DNA of 57,549 bases, taken from the NCBI GenBank assembly GCA_016937795.1, contig JAFGVV010000030.1:1-57549 (forward strand). Reading direction: 5' to 3'. Below, in pieces: positions 8,581-17,495 of the stretch (the stretch's first letter is position 1; every line of letters starts with the position of its first letter). Made by a program: the position numbers and the translations under genes. The DNA is from Paludibacteraceae bacterium (GTDB lineage: Bacteria; Bacteroidota; Bacteroidia; Bacteroidales; Paludibacteraceae). Below the pieces are notes generated by a model, which was not told the origin of the DNA, searched no databases, and saw nothing but the letters and a program-made list of their open reading frames with translations.

Positions 8581-9921
8581 ATGTCGAAAATATACGAACA
8601 GAGCCGGGCTTACCGCACACTCAAGCCCTATGTAGTGTGGACTTTTAAAAAGTTCTATCGCCCATACATTGTTACCGGCAGGGAAAATATTCCGCAGAAC
8701 GGACGCATCATCTTTGCACCCAATCATCGCAATGCACTGATGGATGCATTGGCTATTCTGAGCATTACCCCTTCGCATTTCAGTGCGTCGTTTCTGGCGC
8801 GGGCCGATATTTTCAGAAAAAAAACAATTGCTAAGCTTTTAAGATTTGCCAAGCTGATGCCGGCATTCCGTATTCGCGATGGCTACGAAAACCTGGGGCG
8901 CAACAACGATACATTCGAAATGAGTTCGGACTTATTGCTCAACGGTAATGCTTTGTGCTTAATGCCCGAAGGCAATCAGGAGACCGAACAACGCATTCGT
9001 CCGTTGGTGAAAGGTATTTTTCGCATAGCTTTTGCCACACAGGAAAAATGTAATGATGGCAGGCCTGTACAAATCATTCCTATAGGCATAGACTATGGCA
9101 GTATCTTTAAGTTCGGCAAACATATTATCATAAACATCGGGAAACCTGTGGATGTATCGGCATATATGCAAACCTATACCGAAAACCAGGCACAGGCAAT
9201 GAATGAATTGCGCGACAGATTGAGCAGCGAACTAAAAAAGCTTACTGTAGATATACAAAGTACACAATACTACGACGAAGTACTGACGGCTGTAGATATG
9301 GCTTCGCAAACAGTGGAAAAGCAGGCCGATAAAACTATTAATGCCTTTGTGAAACGACAACAAACAGCCCTTATCCTGCAACAAAAAGAGCAAAACGAAC
9401 CCGAAGCATTTGCTGCATTTGCGCAACAGTGTAAAACACTAAGCCACAACACAAAAGAATTACGAATAAATTTGAGTTCACTGTTTAATAATAGTACTTC
9501 GCAGACACAAAACCTCTTCGATGCACTATTACTGATTTTGACTTTACCGGTATTCCTTCAGGGTTTTATATTCAATGCTATCCCTTTTTTCCTGCCTGTT
9601 TATCTGCGTAAAAAAGTATTCAAAGCTCAGTTCGACGGATTTTTCAGCTCGCTGCATTATGGCACCGGTATTGCTATCTTTCCGCTTTACTATATATTAT
9701 CAGCAGCAAGCCTTGCTTTGATCACTGCCATTCCGTATTGGGCAATACTTATCAGCATTCCTTTTCAATTGGTGCTGGGCAAATGGGCTTTGACATGGTA
9801 CGGTGAGATGCGAAAATTACGGGGTCGCTTCCGGCTTCACGCATTATACAAATCAAAAAACAAAAAACTTATCCAGACCATAGAGCTGAAAAACAGAATT
9901 ATGGATTATACGATCAAATAA
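8581..9921 (+). CDS. 1-acylglycerol-3-phosphate acyltransferase-like (PlsC domain) protein
   Basis: 446-aa membrane acyltransferase. Motif I is NHRNALMD at residues 48-55, with five rather than four residues between His49 and Asp55, the spacing found in yeast Sct1/Gat2-type enzymes. Motif III is a clear PEGNQE. It is about 200 residues longer than E. coli PlsC: a coiled, Gln-rich middle (about 220-300) leads to three or four C-terminal hydrophobic helices (LLILTLPVFLQGFIF, IFPLYYILSAASLAL, YWAILISIPFQLVLG). It probably acylates glycerol phosphate or a lipid at the inner membrane. Second gene of the operon; it ends nine bases before the next start. Confidence 0.85.
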   Translation: MSKIYEQSRAYRTLKPYVVWTFKKFYRPYIVTGRENIPQNGRIIFAPNHRNALMDALAILSITPSHFSASFLARADIFRKKTIAKLLRFAKLMPAFRIRDGYENLGRNNDTFEMSSDLLLNGNALCLMPEGNQETEQRIRPLVKGIFRIAFATQEKCNDGRPVQIIPIGIDYGSIFKFGKHIIINIGKPVDVSAYMQTYTENQAQAMNELRDRLSSELKKLTVDIQSTQYYDEVLTAVDMASQTVEKQADKTINAFVKRQQTALILQQKEQNEPEAFAAFAQQCKTLSHNTKELRINLSSLFNNSTSQTQNLFDALLLILTLPVFLQGFIFNAIPFFLPVYLRKKVFKAQFDGFFSSLHYGTGIAIFPLYYILSAASLALITAIPYWAILISIPFQLVLGKWALTWYGEMRKLRGRFRLHALYKSKNKKLIQTIELKNRIMDYTIK

Positions 9922-9929
9922 ACTGAGAA

Positions 9930-10859
9930 ATGAGAAAAACAATCAACAATATATACTTAACTATTTGTATTTTATTTATTACAGTCGCATCGTTGTCGGC
10001 ACAAATAAATACGGAAGACTCCACAGTACAGGTAATTGGTTACTGGGATATGAACGAAAAACAAAGCTATCTGATACACGACAGGAGAATCAGCATCGAA
10101 AATTCCGACACAACTTCCATGCAGGAATTTCAATACAAAGTGGACATTCAAATAAAAGATTCGACCGACAGCAGCTATGTCATTGAGTGGAAATATTACG
10201 CTTACAGCTTTGTAAGCGGGTCCGATGAATTAAAGAAAATAATGGCTGTATATCAGCCTGTAAAAGTATTGATAAGAACCGACGAAATGGGCATGTTTTC
10301 AGAAGTTATAAATCACGAAGAGCTATCGGTTCAAATGAATAAACGTCTGAAAGTTTTGATGCAAAAATACAAATCAGACAATTACATCAGTGCACAATTC
10401 GTGAAACTAGCTGACAAATATAGCTCGAAACAAAGTATTGAGCAACTTGCTTTGGCTGAAATACAGCAGTTCTACAGTTTTCACGGTGGTATGTATAAAC
10501 TCGGAGAAAATGTAAACGCCAGCCTGAAAACACCTTTTCCCGGAACTTTCGAAATCGACACCGAAATAAACATATGGTTGAGCGAAATCGATGTCGAGGA
10601 CAATAATTTTATCGTCCAGATGAATAAATTGCTCAACGAAGAACAAATGCGAAATGTAGTGTACGAACAGCTAAAAAACAATCCCTCACTTTCGCCGGAA
10701 GAAATACCTGCATTAGAGGATGTTCCGGCTGTAAAAGTAGAAACATGGTCGGCTTCGCGTATCCACAATGCAGGCTGGCCTATATACTCGGTGCAAACAG
10801 TGGAGGTAACTGCCGAAAACGAAAGTAATATCGAAGAGCGCATTATTGAGTTGTTATAA
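9930..10859 (+). CDS. Exported protein of unknown function
   Basis: 309-aa protein with a clear signal peptide (MRKTINNIYLTICILF, hydrophobic core, cleavage near SLSAQ). The mature part is soluble, rich in beta-prone and charged residues, with a Glu-rich C-terminus, and has no cysteines in obvious ligand patterns. I recognise no domain. It is the last gene of the BASS transporter/acyltransferase operon, eight bases behind the acyltransferase, so a periplasmic role linked to lipid or anion uptake is possible, but this is only context. Confidence 0.7.
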   Translation: MRKTINNIYLTICILFITVASLSAQINTEDSTVQVIGYWDMNEKQSYLIHDRRISIENSDTTSMQEFQYKVDIQIKDSTDSSYVIEWKYYAYSFVSGSDELKKIMAVYQPVKVLIRTDEMGMFSEVINHEELSVQMNKRLKVLMQKYKSDNYISAQFVKLADKYSSKQSIEQLALAEIQQFYSFHGGMYKLGENVNASLKTPFPGTFEIDTEINIWLSEIDVEDNNFIVQMNKLLNEEQMRNVVYEQLKNNPSLSPEEIPALEDVPAVKVETWSASRIHNAGWPIYSVQTVEVTAENESNIEERIIELL

Positions 10860-11006
10860 TTTTTACAGTATTCACTCATCAAAACACTTCATATCTTGTC
10901 ATTATATTATCTGAAAAACAATTACATTTGTACGCATTTCACCGTAGCCTATCAAGCTACAGGCTAATTCAATACAATAAATTAAAATTCAGACATTTAA
11001 GGCACA

Positions 11007-11963
11007 ATGACACTCCAGATTATTATGTTGTTGGTGGGATTCGTCCTGCTAATTAAAAGCGCCGACTGGTTGGTCGATGGCGCTTCGGCTTTAGCCCGTA
11101 AACACAATGTATCCGACCTGGCCATCGGACTTACAATTGTAGCTTTTGGCACTTCTGCCCCCGAAATGGTAGTGAATGTATTTGCTGCCATGCAATCGCA
11201 CCACGATATTGTATTTGGCAATATCATCGGGTCAAACAATTTCAACCTTTTTATGATTCTCGGCATTGCCGGCCTTATCACTCCTCTTGTAGTACAACGC
11301 AGTACTGTGTGGAAAGAAATACCGTTCTCGCTCCTGGCAGTAGTCATTCTTTTTTTCATGACATCGACATGGTTTGGCACTTCCAATCTGACCCTTACAC
11401 GCTTCGAAGGTATTATACTGCTGTTGTTTTTTGCTGCTTTTCTGTATTATGTGTTCAAACAACTTAAATCAGATCCCGATGAACTAAAAATTGCAGCCAA
11501 ACCAATGAGCAATGGCAAGATATGGCTGTTTATAGTCATTGGGCTGGCCGGACTGGTGGGTGGTGGACGACTTGTGGTCACTAACGCAGTGGAAATGGCT
11601 ACTGCACTCGGTATAAGTCAAAAAATCATTGGCCTTACTATTGTAGCTATGGGCACTTCGCTTCCTGAGCTTGCCACCTCAATAGTAGCCGCGCTGAAAA
11701 AGAATAACGATATTGCTGTAGGCAATATTATTGGTTCAAATATTTTCAATATTTTCCTCATCCTGGGCTTAAGTTCAGTAATAAGTCCCGTTGAATTTAA
11801 CCGTAGTTTCGATACCGATATGATATTTCTGGTCGCAGGTACAATTCTCTTGTTTGTTACAATGTTCACAGGCAAAAAGAGAAAACTCGACCGCTGGGAA
11901 GCAGCATTATTGCTGACTATTTACATTACTTATTCGGCCCTCCTGATTGTAAAAGAGCTATAA
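11007..11963 (+). CDS. Calcium/sodium antiporter, CaCA family (YrbG-like)
   Basis: 318-aa cation exchanger with ten predicted membrane helices in two inverted halves. Both alpha-repeat signatures are intact: AFGTSAPEMVVN at about residues 46-57 and AMGTSLPELATS at about 214-225, each followed by a GNIIGSN motif. The two acidic residues of the GTSxPE motifs coordinate the transported ion. It stands alone, with 147 bases before and 140 after, and presumably couples Na+ entry to Ca2+ export. Confidence 0.93.
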   Translation: MTLQIIMLLVGFVLLIKSADWLVDGASALARKHNVSDLAIGLTIVAFGTSAPEMVVNVFAAMQSHHDIVFGNIIGSNNFNLFMILGIAGLITPLVVQRSTVWKEIPFSLLAVVILFFMTSTWFGTSNLTLTRFEGIILLLFFAAFLYYVFKQLKSDPDELKIAAKPMSNGKIWLFIVIGLAGLVGGGRLVVTNAVEMATALGISQKIIGLTIVAMGTSLPELATSIVAALKKNNDIAVGNIIGSNIFNIFLILGLSSVISPVEFNRSFDTDMIFLVAGTILLFVTMFTGKKRKLDRWEAALLLTIYITYSALLIVKEL

Positions 11964-12103
11964 TTATTGAGCTTTGATATATCTTTTGAGCGGTATGAAG
12001 CAATTCGTACCGCTTAATTTTTACTCACTGATAGCGCTTAAAAAATTCAGGCACTCCACAACAAATAAGTAAACAGCTGTGTTATAATCACAAAACAAAG
12101 TTT

Positions 12104-12808
12104 ATGAAAACTATTCAGATATTATTCTTATGTATGCTAACTGCAGGCATACATGCACAAAGCAAAATAAGTTTCAGTCCCTTGAGTCATGCCAGTTTTG
12201 CAATACAGGCACCCGAACTTGTTATATATGTCGACCCGGTAGGCGATGCCACCGATTACGCTCGCTTTCCGACTCCGGACATTATTCTGATAACCCATGC
12301 TCATGGCGACCATTTTAATGCTTCGATTATAAAAAGCGTGACAACCCACAAAACAAAACTTGTGGCTAACAGAGATGTTGTAGAGAAACTGGGCTATGGG
12401 CATGCTCTGAAAAATGGCGAAATATATTTTTGCGACAAAATAAAGATTGAAGCCATTGCAGCTTACAACACAACTGCCGGACGTGAAAACTTTCATCCGG
12501 CCGGAGTGGGAAACGGATATGTACTGAATATTGGGAAAGAAAGGGTATATATTTCGGGCGATACCGAAGATATTCCCGAAATGCGTAAACTTAAAAATAT
12601 CGACCATGCCTTTGTATGCATGAATCTCCCATATACCATGTCGGTTGAGCGGGCAGCATCGGCTGTATCTGATTTCAAACCCCGCAATCTTTATCCCTAT
12701 CACTACCGAAATCAGGATGGCACTTTCAGCGATGTGCAGCGAAAATTAAAAACCCTGTTGTCAAAACACCCCAAAATTAAGATACATTATGCCCAATGGT
12801 ATCGCTGA
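12104..12808 (+). CDS. Exported metallo-beta-lactamase-fold hydrolase
   Basis: 234 aa. A signal peptide (MKTIQILFLCMLTAGIHAQS) precedes an MBL domain whose dinuclear metal motif THAHGDHFN carries His65, His67, Asp69 and His70. A later ISGDTED block supplies the bridging Asp, and a C-terminal YPYHYRNQDG gives the final His. It resembles the UPF0173/UlaG-like branch, whose members are usually cytosolic, so the signal peptide is notable. The substrate is unknown. Confidence 0.85.
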   Translation: MKTIQILFLCMLTAGIHAQSKISFSPLSHASFAIQAPELVIYVDPVGDATDYARFPTPDIILITHAHGDHFNASIIKSVTTHKTKLVANRDVVEKLGYGHALKNGEIYFCDKIKIEAIAAYNTTAGRENFHPAGVGNGYVLNIGKERVYISGDTEDIPEMRKLKNIDHAFVCMNLPYTMSVERAASAVSDFKPRNLYPYHYRNQDGTFSDVQRKLKTLLSKHPKIKIHYAQWYR

Positions 12809-12980
12809 GCCAATGGGCCAATATCCCTAACAGACAACTTGATATTTATTCGACAGATCTAATTTATTGCACATCAATATAATTGTTGTGCAATTTTCAT
12901 ATAAAATAAATATACAATAAATATGTACTACTCTGATAATCAGCCCAAAGGTCTTTTATGAAAAATAATTACTTATTTGG

Positions 12981-13011
12981 TTGATAATGAGAAATAATTG
13001 TATTAATTTTG
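12981..13011 (+). promoter_or_regulatory. Promoter of the mce-mmd operon
   Basis: TTG at 12981-12983 and TAATTTTG at 13004-13011, spaced by 20 bases, match the Bacteroidetes housekeeping promoter. The mce ATG follows 69 bases later after an A-rich leader with a short repeated AAAAATTATCAATAA word. Confidence 0.75.
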
Positions 13012-13080
13012 CGGGGAATTTTAAATACGGAAAAATTTCTTTATTTCGAAAATTATCAATAAAAAATTATCAATAAAGTC

Positions 13081-13491
13081 ATGAATTTAACTCACATCGA
13101 ACATCTTGGAATTGCAGTAAAAAGTCTCGAAACAGCCATTCCATATTACGAATCAGTACTTGGTCTGAAATGCTATGCCATCGAAGAAGTGGCTGAGCAA
13201 AAAGTAAAAACCGCATTTTTCAAAGTGGGACAAACAAAAATTGAACTTTTAGAATCGACAGACCCCGAAGGTCCTGTAGGTAAATTTATCGAGAAAAAAG
13301 GTGAGGGTGTGCATCACATTGCTTTTGCAGTGAACGGGCTTCAGGAAACGCTTGACATGGTAGCCGACAAAGGCCTAACGCTTATCGACAAGGCTCCGCG
13401 CAAAGGTGCTGAAGGATTGAACATTGCGTTTCTTCACCCAAAATCGACTTTTGGTGTACTCACCGAACTTTGCGAAGATCCCAACAAATAA
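13081..13491 (+). CDS. mce: Methylmalonyl-CoA epimerase
   Basis: 136-aa enzyme of the vicinal-oxygen-chelate fold that interconverts (R)- and (S)-methylmalonyl-CoA between methylmalonyl-CoA mutase and the decarboxylase. The probable metal ligands are all present: His8 (IEHLGIAV), Gln51 (KVGQTKIELLE), His78 or His79 (GEGVHHIAFAV) and Glu129 (VLTELCE). First gene of the five-gene sodium-pump operon. It is separated from mmdA by 88 bases that can form a strong stem-loop. Confidence 0.95.
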   Translation: MNLTHIEHLGIAVKSLETAIPYYESVLGLKCYAIEEVAEQKVKTAFFKVGQTKIELLESTDPEGPVGKFIEKKGEGVHHIAFAVNGLQETLDMVADKGLTLIDKAPRKGAEGLNIAFLHPKSTFGVLTELCEDPNK

Positions 13492-13509
13492 TTCAACATT
13501 CGAAAAATC

Positions 13510-13559
13510 ACCTGTAGCGAAGCAGTATGGCACGTGATCCTGCTGTGTACACTACAGGT
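13510..13559 (+). promoter_or_regulatory. Intercistronic stem-loop between mce and mmdA
   Basis: An outer 8-bp stem (ACCTGTAG at 13510-13517 with CTACAGGT at 13552-13559) encloses an inner 5-bp stem (AGCAG at 13521 with CTGCT at 13540-13544) and a loop containing CACGTG. There is no T-run, so it is probably not a terminator. It could be an RNA processing or stability element that sets the ratio of epimerase to decarboxylase. Confidence 0.5.
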
Positions 13560-13579
13560 ATTATTAATATTTATACAAA

Positions 13580-15139
13580 ATGGAAAATCAACAGAAAGTA
13601 AAAAATCTTATTGATCTTCGCGTAAAAGCAAAGCTTGGCGGAGGAGAAAAAAGAATTGCATCGCAACATGCGAAAGGCAAATTTACTGCCCGTGAGCGCA
13701 TCGACATGTTGCTCGACGAAGGCAGTTTCGAAGAATTGGACATGTTTGTAACACACCGTTGTTACAATTTTGGCCTCGAAAAAGAAAAATACCTTGGCGA
13801 CGGAGTGGTAACCGGACACGGCACCATCGACGGACGCACAGTGTATGTGTTTGCACAGGATTTCACTGTGTTCGGAGGCTCGCTTTCGGAAACAATGGCA
13901 CTGAAAATCTGCAAAGTAATGGATATGGCCATGAAAATGGGTTGTCCTGTCATTGGCATCAACGACTCGGGTGGCGCACGTATTCAGGAAGGTGTAACTT
14001 CATTAGCCGGATATGCCGAAATTTTCGAGCGTAATATTCTGGCTTCAGGCGTTATACCTCAGATTTCAGCCATTTTCGGCCCTTGTGCCGGTGGTGCTGT
14101 GTACTCTCCTGCCCTCACCGACTTTGTACTTATGACCGAGCAAAATTCATATATGTTCGTAACCGGTCCTAAAGTTGTAAAATCAGTAACCGGCGAAGAT
14201 ATTTCGACCGAAGATCTTGGTGGTGCCGATGTGCATGCCGGAAAATCGGGCGTATCGCACTTCAAAGTTGAAAACGAAGAAGAGGGCGTGCTCATGATTC
14301 GCAAATTATTGTCATATTTGCCACAAAACAATTTAGAAGAAGCTCCTTTAGTTGATTGCAAAGATCCTATTGACCGACTCGAAGACAGTCTGAACACAAT
14401 GGTTCCCGACAATCCAAACCTGCCATACGACATGAAAAATGTAATTCATGCCATTGTGGACAATGGTGAATTCCTCGAAGTGCACCGTCATTATGCCCGC
14501 AATATTATATGTGGATTTGCGCGCTTCAATGGAGTATCGACAGGTATCGTGGCCAATCAACCAAATTTCCTTGCCGGTGTACTCGACTGTGACTCATCGC
14601 GTAAAGCAGCCCGTTTTGTACGCTTCTGCGATGCTTTCAACATTCCTGTGCTTACTTTAGTAGATGTACCTGGATTCCTTCCGGGCTCTGGTCAGGAATA
14701 CGCAGGTATTATTACGCATGGTGCCAAACTGATGTTCGCATACGGCGAAGCCACAGTGCCAAAAGTAACTATTACCCTGCGCAAATCATATGGTGGTGCA
14801 CACGACGTAATGAGTTGTAAACAACTTCGTGGCGACTTCAACTATGCATGGCCAACAGCCGAAATTGCTGTAATGGGAGCTGCAGGTGCCATAGAAGTAC
14901 TCGAAGGACGCGCCATTGCAGGCATTAGCGATCCGGAAGAAAAAGCCAAATATATTACTGAAAAGGTAAGTGAATACAACGAAAAATTTGCAAATCCTTA
15001 TCAGGCTGCTTCTTATGGTTATATCGATGATATTATTGAGCCACGAAATACACGTTTCCGCATCATTCGTGCATTCCAGGCTTTACAGACTAAGAAAGTG
15101 GTTAATCCGTTGAAAAAACATTGTAACATACCTTTATAA
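13580..15139 (+). CDS. mmdA: Methylmalonyl-CoA decarboxylase alpha subunit (carboxyltransferase)
   Basis: 519-aa carboxyltransferase of the acyl-CoA carboxylase beta-chain family. It moves the carboxyl group of (S)-methylmalonyl-CoA to biotin on the carrier subunit, releasing propionyl-CoA. Both oxyanion-hole halves are visible: [18 protein letters not shown] with [12 protein letters not shown] in the N-terminal half, and [20 protein letters not shown] with [12 protein letters not shown] in the C-terminal half. Propionyl-CoA carboxylase beta chains look almost the same; the adjacent OadG-like, biotin-carrier and OadB-like genes decide for the decarboxylase. mmdD follows after two bases. Confidence 0.93.
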   Translation: MENQQKVKNLIDLRVKAKLGGGEKRIASQHAKGKFTARERIDMLLDEGSFEELDMFVTHRCYNFGLEKEKYLGDGVVTGHGTIDGRTVYVFAQDFTVFGGSLSETMALKICKVMDMAMKMGCPVIGINDSGGARIQEGVTSLAGYAEIFERNILASGVIPQISAIFGPCAGGAVYSPALTDFVLMTEQNSYMFVTGPKVVKSVTGEDISTEDLGGADVHAGKSGVSHFKVENEEEGVLMIRKLLSYLPQNNLEEAPLVDCKDPIDRLEDSLNTMVPDNPNLPYDMKNVIHAIVDNGEFLEVHRHYARNIICGFARFNGVSTGIVANQPNFLAGVLDCDSSRKAARFVRFCDAFNIPVLTLVDVPGFLPGSGQEYAGIITHGAKLMFAYGEATVPKVTITLRKSYGGAHDVMSCKQLRGDFNYAWPTAEIAVMGAAGAIEVLEGRAIAGISDPEEKAKYITEKVSEYNEKFANPYQAASYGYIDDIIEPRNTRFRIIRAFQALQTKKVVNPLKKHCNIPL

Positions 15140-15141
15140 TT

Positions 15142-15489
15142 ATGCTTATACTAAATATCACAAACTGGAACGAGTTACTGATCGGTTCGGCTGTTGGAAT
15201 AAGTGTGGTTTTTATTGCGCTTGTGACTTTGGTACTTTGCTTTGAGGGCTTCCAACGGTTCATTGTTAAATCGACTAAGAAGAAAGTAGCCAAAAAAGAA
15301 GGTAAAAAAGAAGAAGAAATTGTGGACATCGCTGCCAACGAAATTGCAGCTGTCTCCATGGCTTTACACTTGTTCTTCAACGAAATGCATGATGAGGAAA
15401 GTAATATTATTACGATTAAACGTATCGAAAGACGTTACTCACCATGGAACTCAAAAATATATGGTTTAAATAATTTAATTCAGAGATAA
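15142..15489 (+). CDS. mmdD: Sodium pump decarboxylase, OadG-like (delta/gamma) subunit
   Basis: 115 aa. A single membrane helix (ELLIGSAVGISVVFIALVTL, about residues 11-30) is followed by a Lys/Glu-rich linker and a C-terminal soluble segment (VDIAANEIAAVSMALHLFF). OadG-type subunits hold the carboxyltransferase to the membrane beta subunit. It abuts its neighbours: two bases after mmdA, and its stop directly precedes the mmdC ATG. Confidence 0.85.
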   Translation: MLILNITNWNELLIGSAVGISVVFIALVTLVLCFEGFQRFIVKSTKKKVAKKEGKKEEEIVDIAANEIAAVSMALHLFFNEMHDEESNIITIKRIERRYSPWNSKIYGLNNLIQR

Positions 15490-15936
15490 ATGAAAAAATT
15501 CGATTTTAATATAAACGGAGGTGATTATCATGTTCACATCAAATCGATTGAAGGTGATACCGCTGAACTGGAAGTGAATGGCACTCCCTATTCTGTAAAA
15601 GTAAAACAGGAAATAAAAACCAGCAAAACACCAATTCTGGTACGCAATCAGTCGGAATCGAAATCGAGCGGAAAACGTGTCATCGAGAACCTCACTCCCG
15701 TAGCGAACGAAAAACGTCCGAGTTCGAAAACCATTAAATCGCCGCTGCCCGGTAGTGTCATCAAAGTTCTTATCAACGAAGGCGATTCGTTTAAGGAAGG
15801 TGATATGCTTATGGTAATGGAGTCGATGAAAATGGAAAACAATATCTTGGCTGAGCGCTCGGGTAAGGTAATAAAAGTATGTGCTCCGGCCGGAAAAGCA
15901 GTATTGCAGGACGAAGCATTATTTGAAGTAGAATAA
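15490..15936 (+). CDS. mmdC: Biotin carrier subunit of methylmalonyl-CoA decarboxylase
   Basis: 148-aa biotin carboxyl carrier protein. The C-terminal biotinyl domain carries VMESMKMENN with the attachment site at Lys114, preceded by SPLPGSV at the domain start. The signature reads ESMKMEN rather than the commoner EAMKMEN. The N-terminal ~75 residues form a beta-rich segment and a Lys/Ser-rich linker in place of the Pro/Ala linker of other species. It carries the carboxyl group from MmdA to the membrane subunit MmdB. Confidence 0.92.
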   Translation: MKKFDFNINGGDYHVHIKSIEGDTAELEVNGTPYSVKVKQEIKTSKTPILVRNQSESKSSGKRVIENLTPVANEKRPSSKTIKSPLPGSVIKVLINEGDSFKEGDMLMVMESMKMENNILAERSGKVIKVCAPAGKAVLQDEALFEVE

Positions 15937-16029
15937 ATTATAAATTATCGCTGGTGGTAAACTGCAAAAAAACGGACTTATAAAAAGTACTGTTTTGAAG
16001 TTGGCCTGCGAAAAATATTAAAAAACAAA

Positions 16030-17262
16030 ATGAAAGATTTGAAATATAAAATAGGTCTTTTACTTATTCTGCTGGGGATATTTTTTCCAATGACAATGTT
16101 TGCTTCGGACGGAAGTGAAACATCGGTTGTGATGGATAGTTTGCAGAAATTCTGGGCAAATACTGCCTTTGCGAATTTCGAGTTCAAATATCTGATCATG
16201 ATTGTAATCGGATTGGTATTTATCTACCTGGGAATTGGTAAAGGCTGGGAGCCACTGCTGCTTGTACCTATAGGCTTTGGTATTCTGGTAGGAAATGTAC
16301 CCTTTACCGAAGGCTACAAAGTGGGTATTTACGAAGAAGGCTCAGTAATGAATATCCTATACGGAGGAGTAATTAACGGCTGGTATCCGCCACTTATTTT
16401 TCTGGGCATCGGAGCAATGACCGACTTTTCGTCGCTTATCTCTAACCCGAAACTTATGTTGCTTGGCGCAGCTGCGCAGATTGGTATTTTTGCCACATTT
16501 ATTGGTGCCTACGCTCTTGGTTTCACACCTGCACAGGCTGGTGCTATTGGTATAATTGGCGGTGCCGATGGTCCAACGGCTATCTTCCTGTCGTCGAAAC
16601 TTGCTCCTGAACTGATGGGTGCAATTGCTGTTGCAGCATATTCGTACATGGCATTAGTTCCTGTTATTCAGCCTCCTATCATGAAATTACTGACTAATAG
16701 CAAGGAAAGAGTGATACGCATGAAACCTCCACGTCAGGTAACCAAAATCGAGAAGATTGCTTTTCCTATTGTAGGTTTGCTGCTTACTACCTTTATTTCG
16801 CCAAGTGCTATGCCACTGTTGGGTATGTTATTCTTCGGTAATTTGCTCAAAGAATCGGGTGTGACAGAACGTTTAGCCGAAACTGCACGTTTTGCGCTTA
16901 TCAACACTATTACCATTCTGCTGGGACTTACCGTGGGTGCTTCTACTCAGGCCGACCGTTTCCTGACTACCGACTCAGTAATGATTTTCGGACTTGGAGC
17001 CGCATCGTTTGTGGTAGCTACATCCAGTGGTGTTTTGTTTGCAAAACTGATGAATGTATTTCTGAAAGGCAATAACAAAATCAATCCGCTTATTGGTTCG
17101 TCAGGTGTTTCGGCTGTACCCGATGCCGCACGCGTATCGCAGGAAGTTGGTTTGCATTACGATAAAACAAATCACCTGTTGATGCATGCTATGGCGCCTA
17201 ACGTTGCCGGTGTGATCGGTTCGGCTGTGGCTGCAGGTATCCTGCTAAGTATGCTCACCTGA
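16030..17262 (+). CDS. mmdB: Sodium-translocating decarboxylase beta subunit (OadB/MmdB)
   Basis: 410-aa integral membrane subunit that decarboxylates carboxybiotin and exports Na+. Family landmarks are FLGIGAMTDFSSLISNP, GIIGGADGPTAIF near residue 180, and the C-terminal GSSGVSAVPDAARVSQ and HAMAPNVAGVIGSAV. The N-terminus adds a hydrophobic segment (KIGLLLILLGIFFPMTMFA) that may be an extra helix or signal. A 93-base spacer separates it from mmdC, and a strong terminator lies 24 bases after the stop. With mce it completes a unit that makes propionyl-CoA and an Na+ gradient, as in succinate-to-propionate fermenters. Confidence 0.95.
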   Translation: MKDLKYKIGLLLILLGIFFPMTMFASDGSETSVVMDSLQKFWANTAFANFEFKYLIMIVIGLVFIYLGIGKGWEPLLLVPIGFGILVGNVPFTEGYKVGIYEEGSVMNILYGGVINGWYPPLIFLGIGAMTDFSSLISNPKLMLLGAAAQIGIFATFIGAYALGFTPAQAGAIGIIGGADGPTAIFLSSKLAPELMGAIAVAAYSYMALVPVIQPPIMKLLTNSKERVIRMKPPRQVTKIEKIAFPIVGLLLTTFISPSAMPLLGMLFFGNLLKESGVTERLAETARFALINTITILLGLTVGASTQADRFLTTDSVMIFGLGAASFVVATSSGVLFAKLMNVFLKGNNKINPLIGSSGVSAVPDAARVSQEVGLHYDKTNHLLMHAMAPNVAGVIGSAVAAGILLSMLT

Positions 17263-17286
17263 TAGTCAGGCATTATCTATATCATT

Positions 17287-17323
17287 AAAAGTCTGTTATG
17301 TAAAAAGTAACAGACTTTTTTTT
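17287..17323 (+). terminator. Rho-independent terminator of the mmd operon
   Basis: A perfect 12-bp stem (AAAAGTCTGTTA at 17287-17298 with TAACAGACTTTT at 17308-17319), a 9-base loop and an uninterrupted T-run. Confidence 0.92.
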
Positions 17324-17495
17324 CAGACTTTTTTACCCTGATGCTTAATTTTTTTAATGCTCACACTTGTATAAATGATATATTTTATCAATCTTTGCAT
17401 GTTGATTTTCACAACTCGATGTTGTATTATCACCAACGGTTTACATATAAGAAGTAATACTTCAATTCGTACAAACTAAAAAAACCTTATTGATT

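Noticed and set aside
13510..13559. Stem-loop after mce as terminator
   Set aside because: No T-run, and the downstream mmd genes lack an obvious promoter of their own, so read-through is expected.
13580..15139. Propionyl-CoA carboxylase beta chain
   Set aside because: The sequence alone is compatible, but the OadG-like, biotin-carrier and OadB-like genes directly downstream indicate the Na+-pumping decarboxylase.
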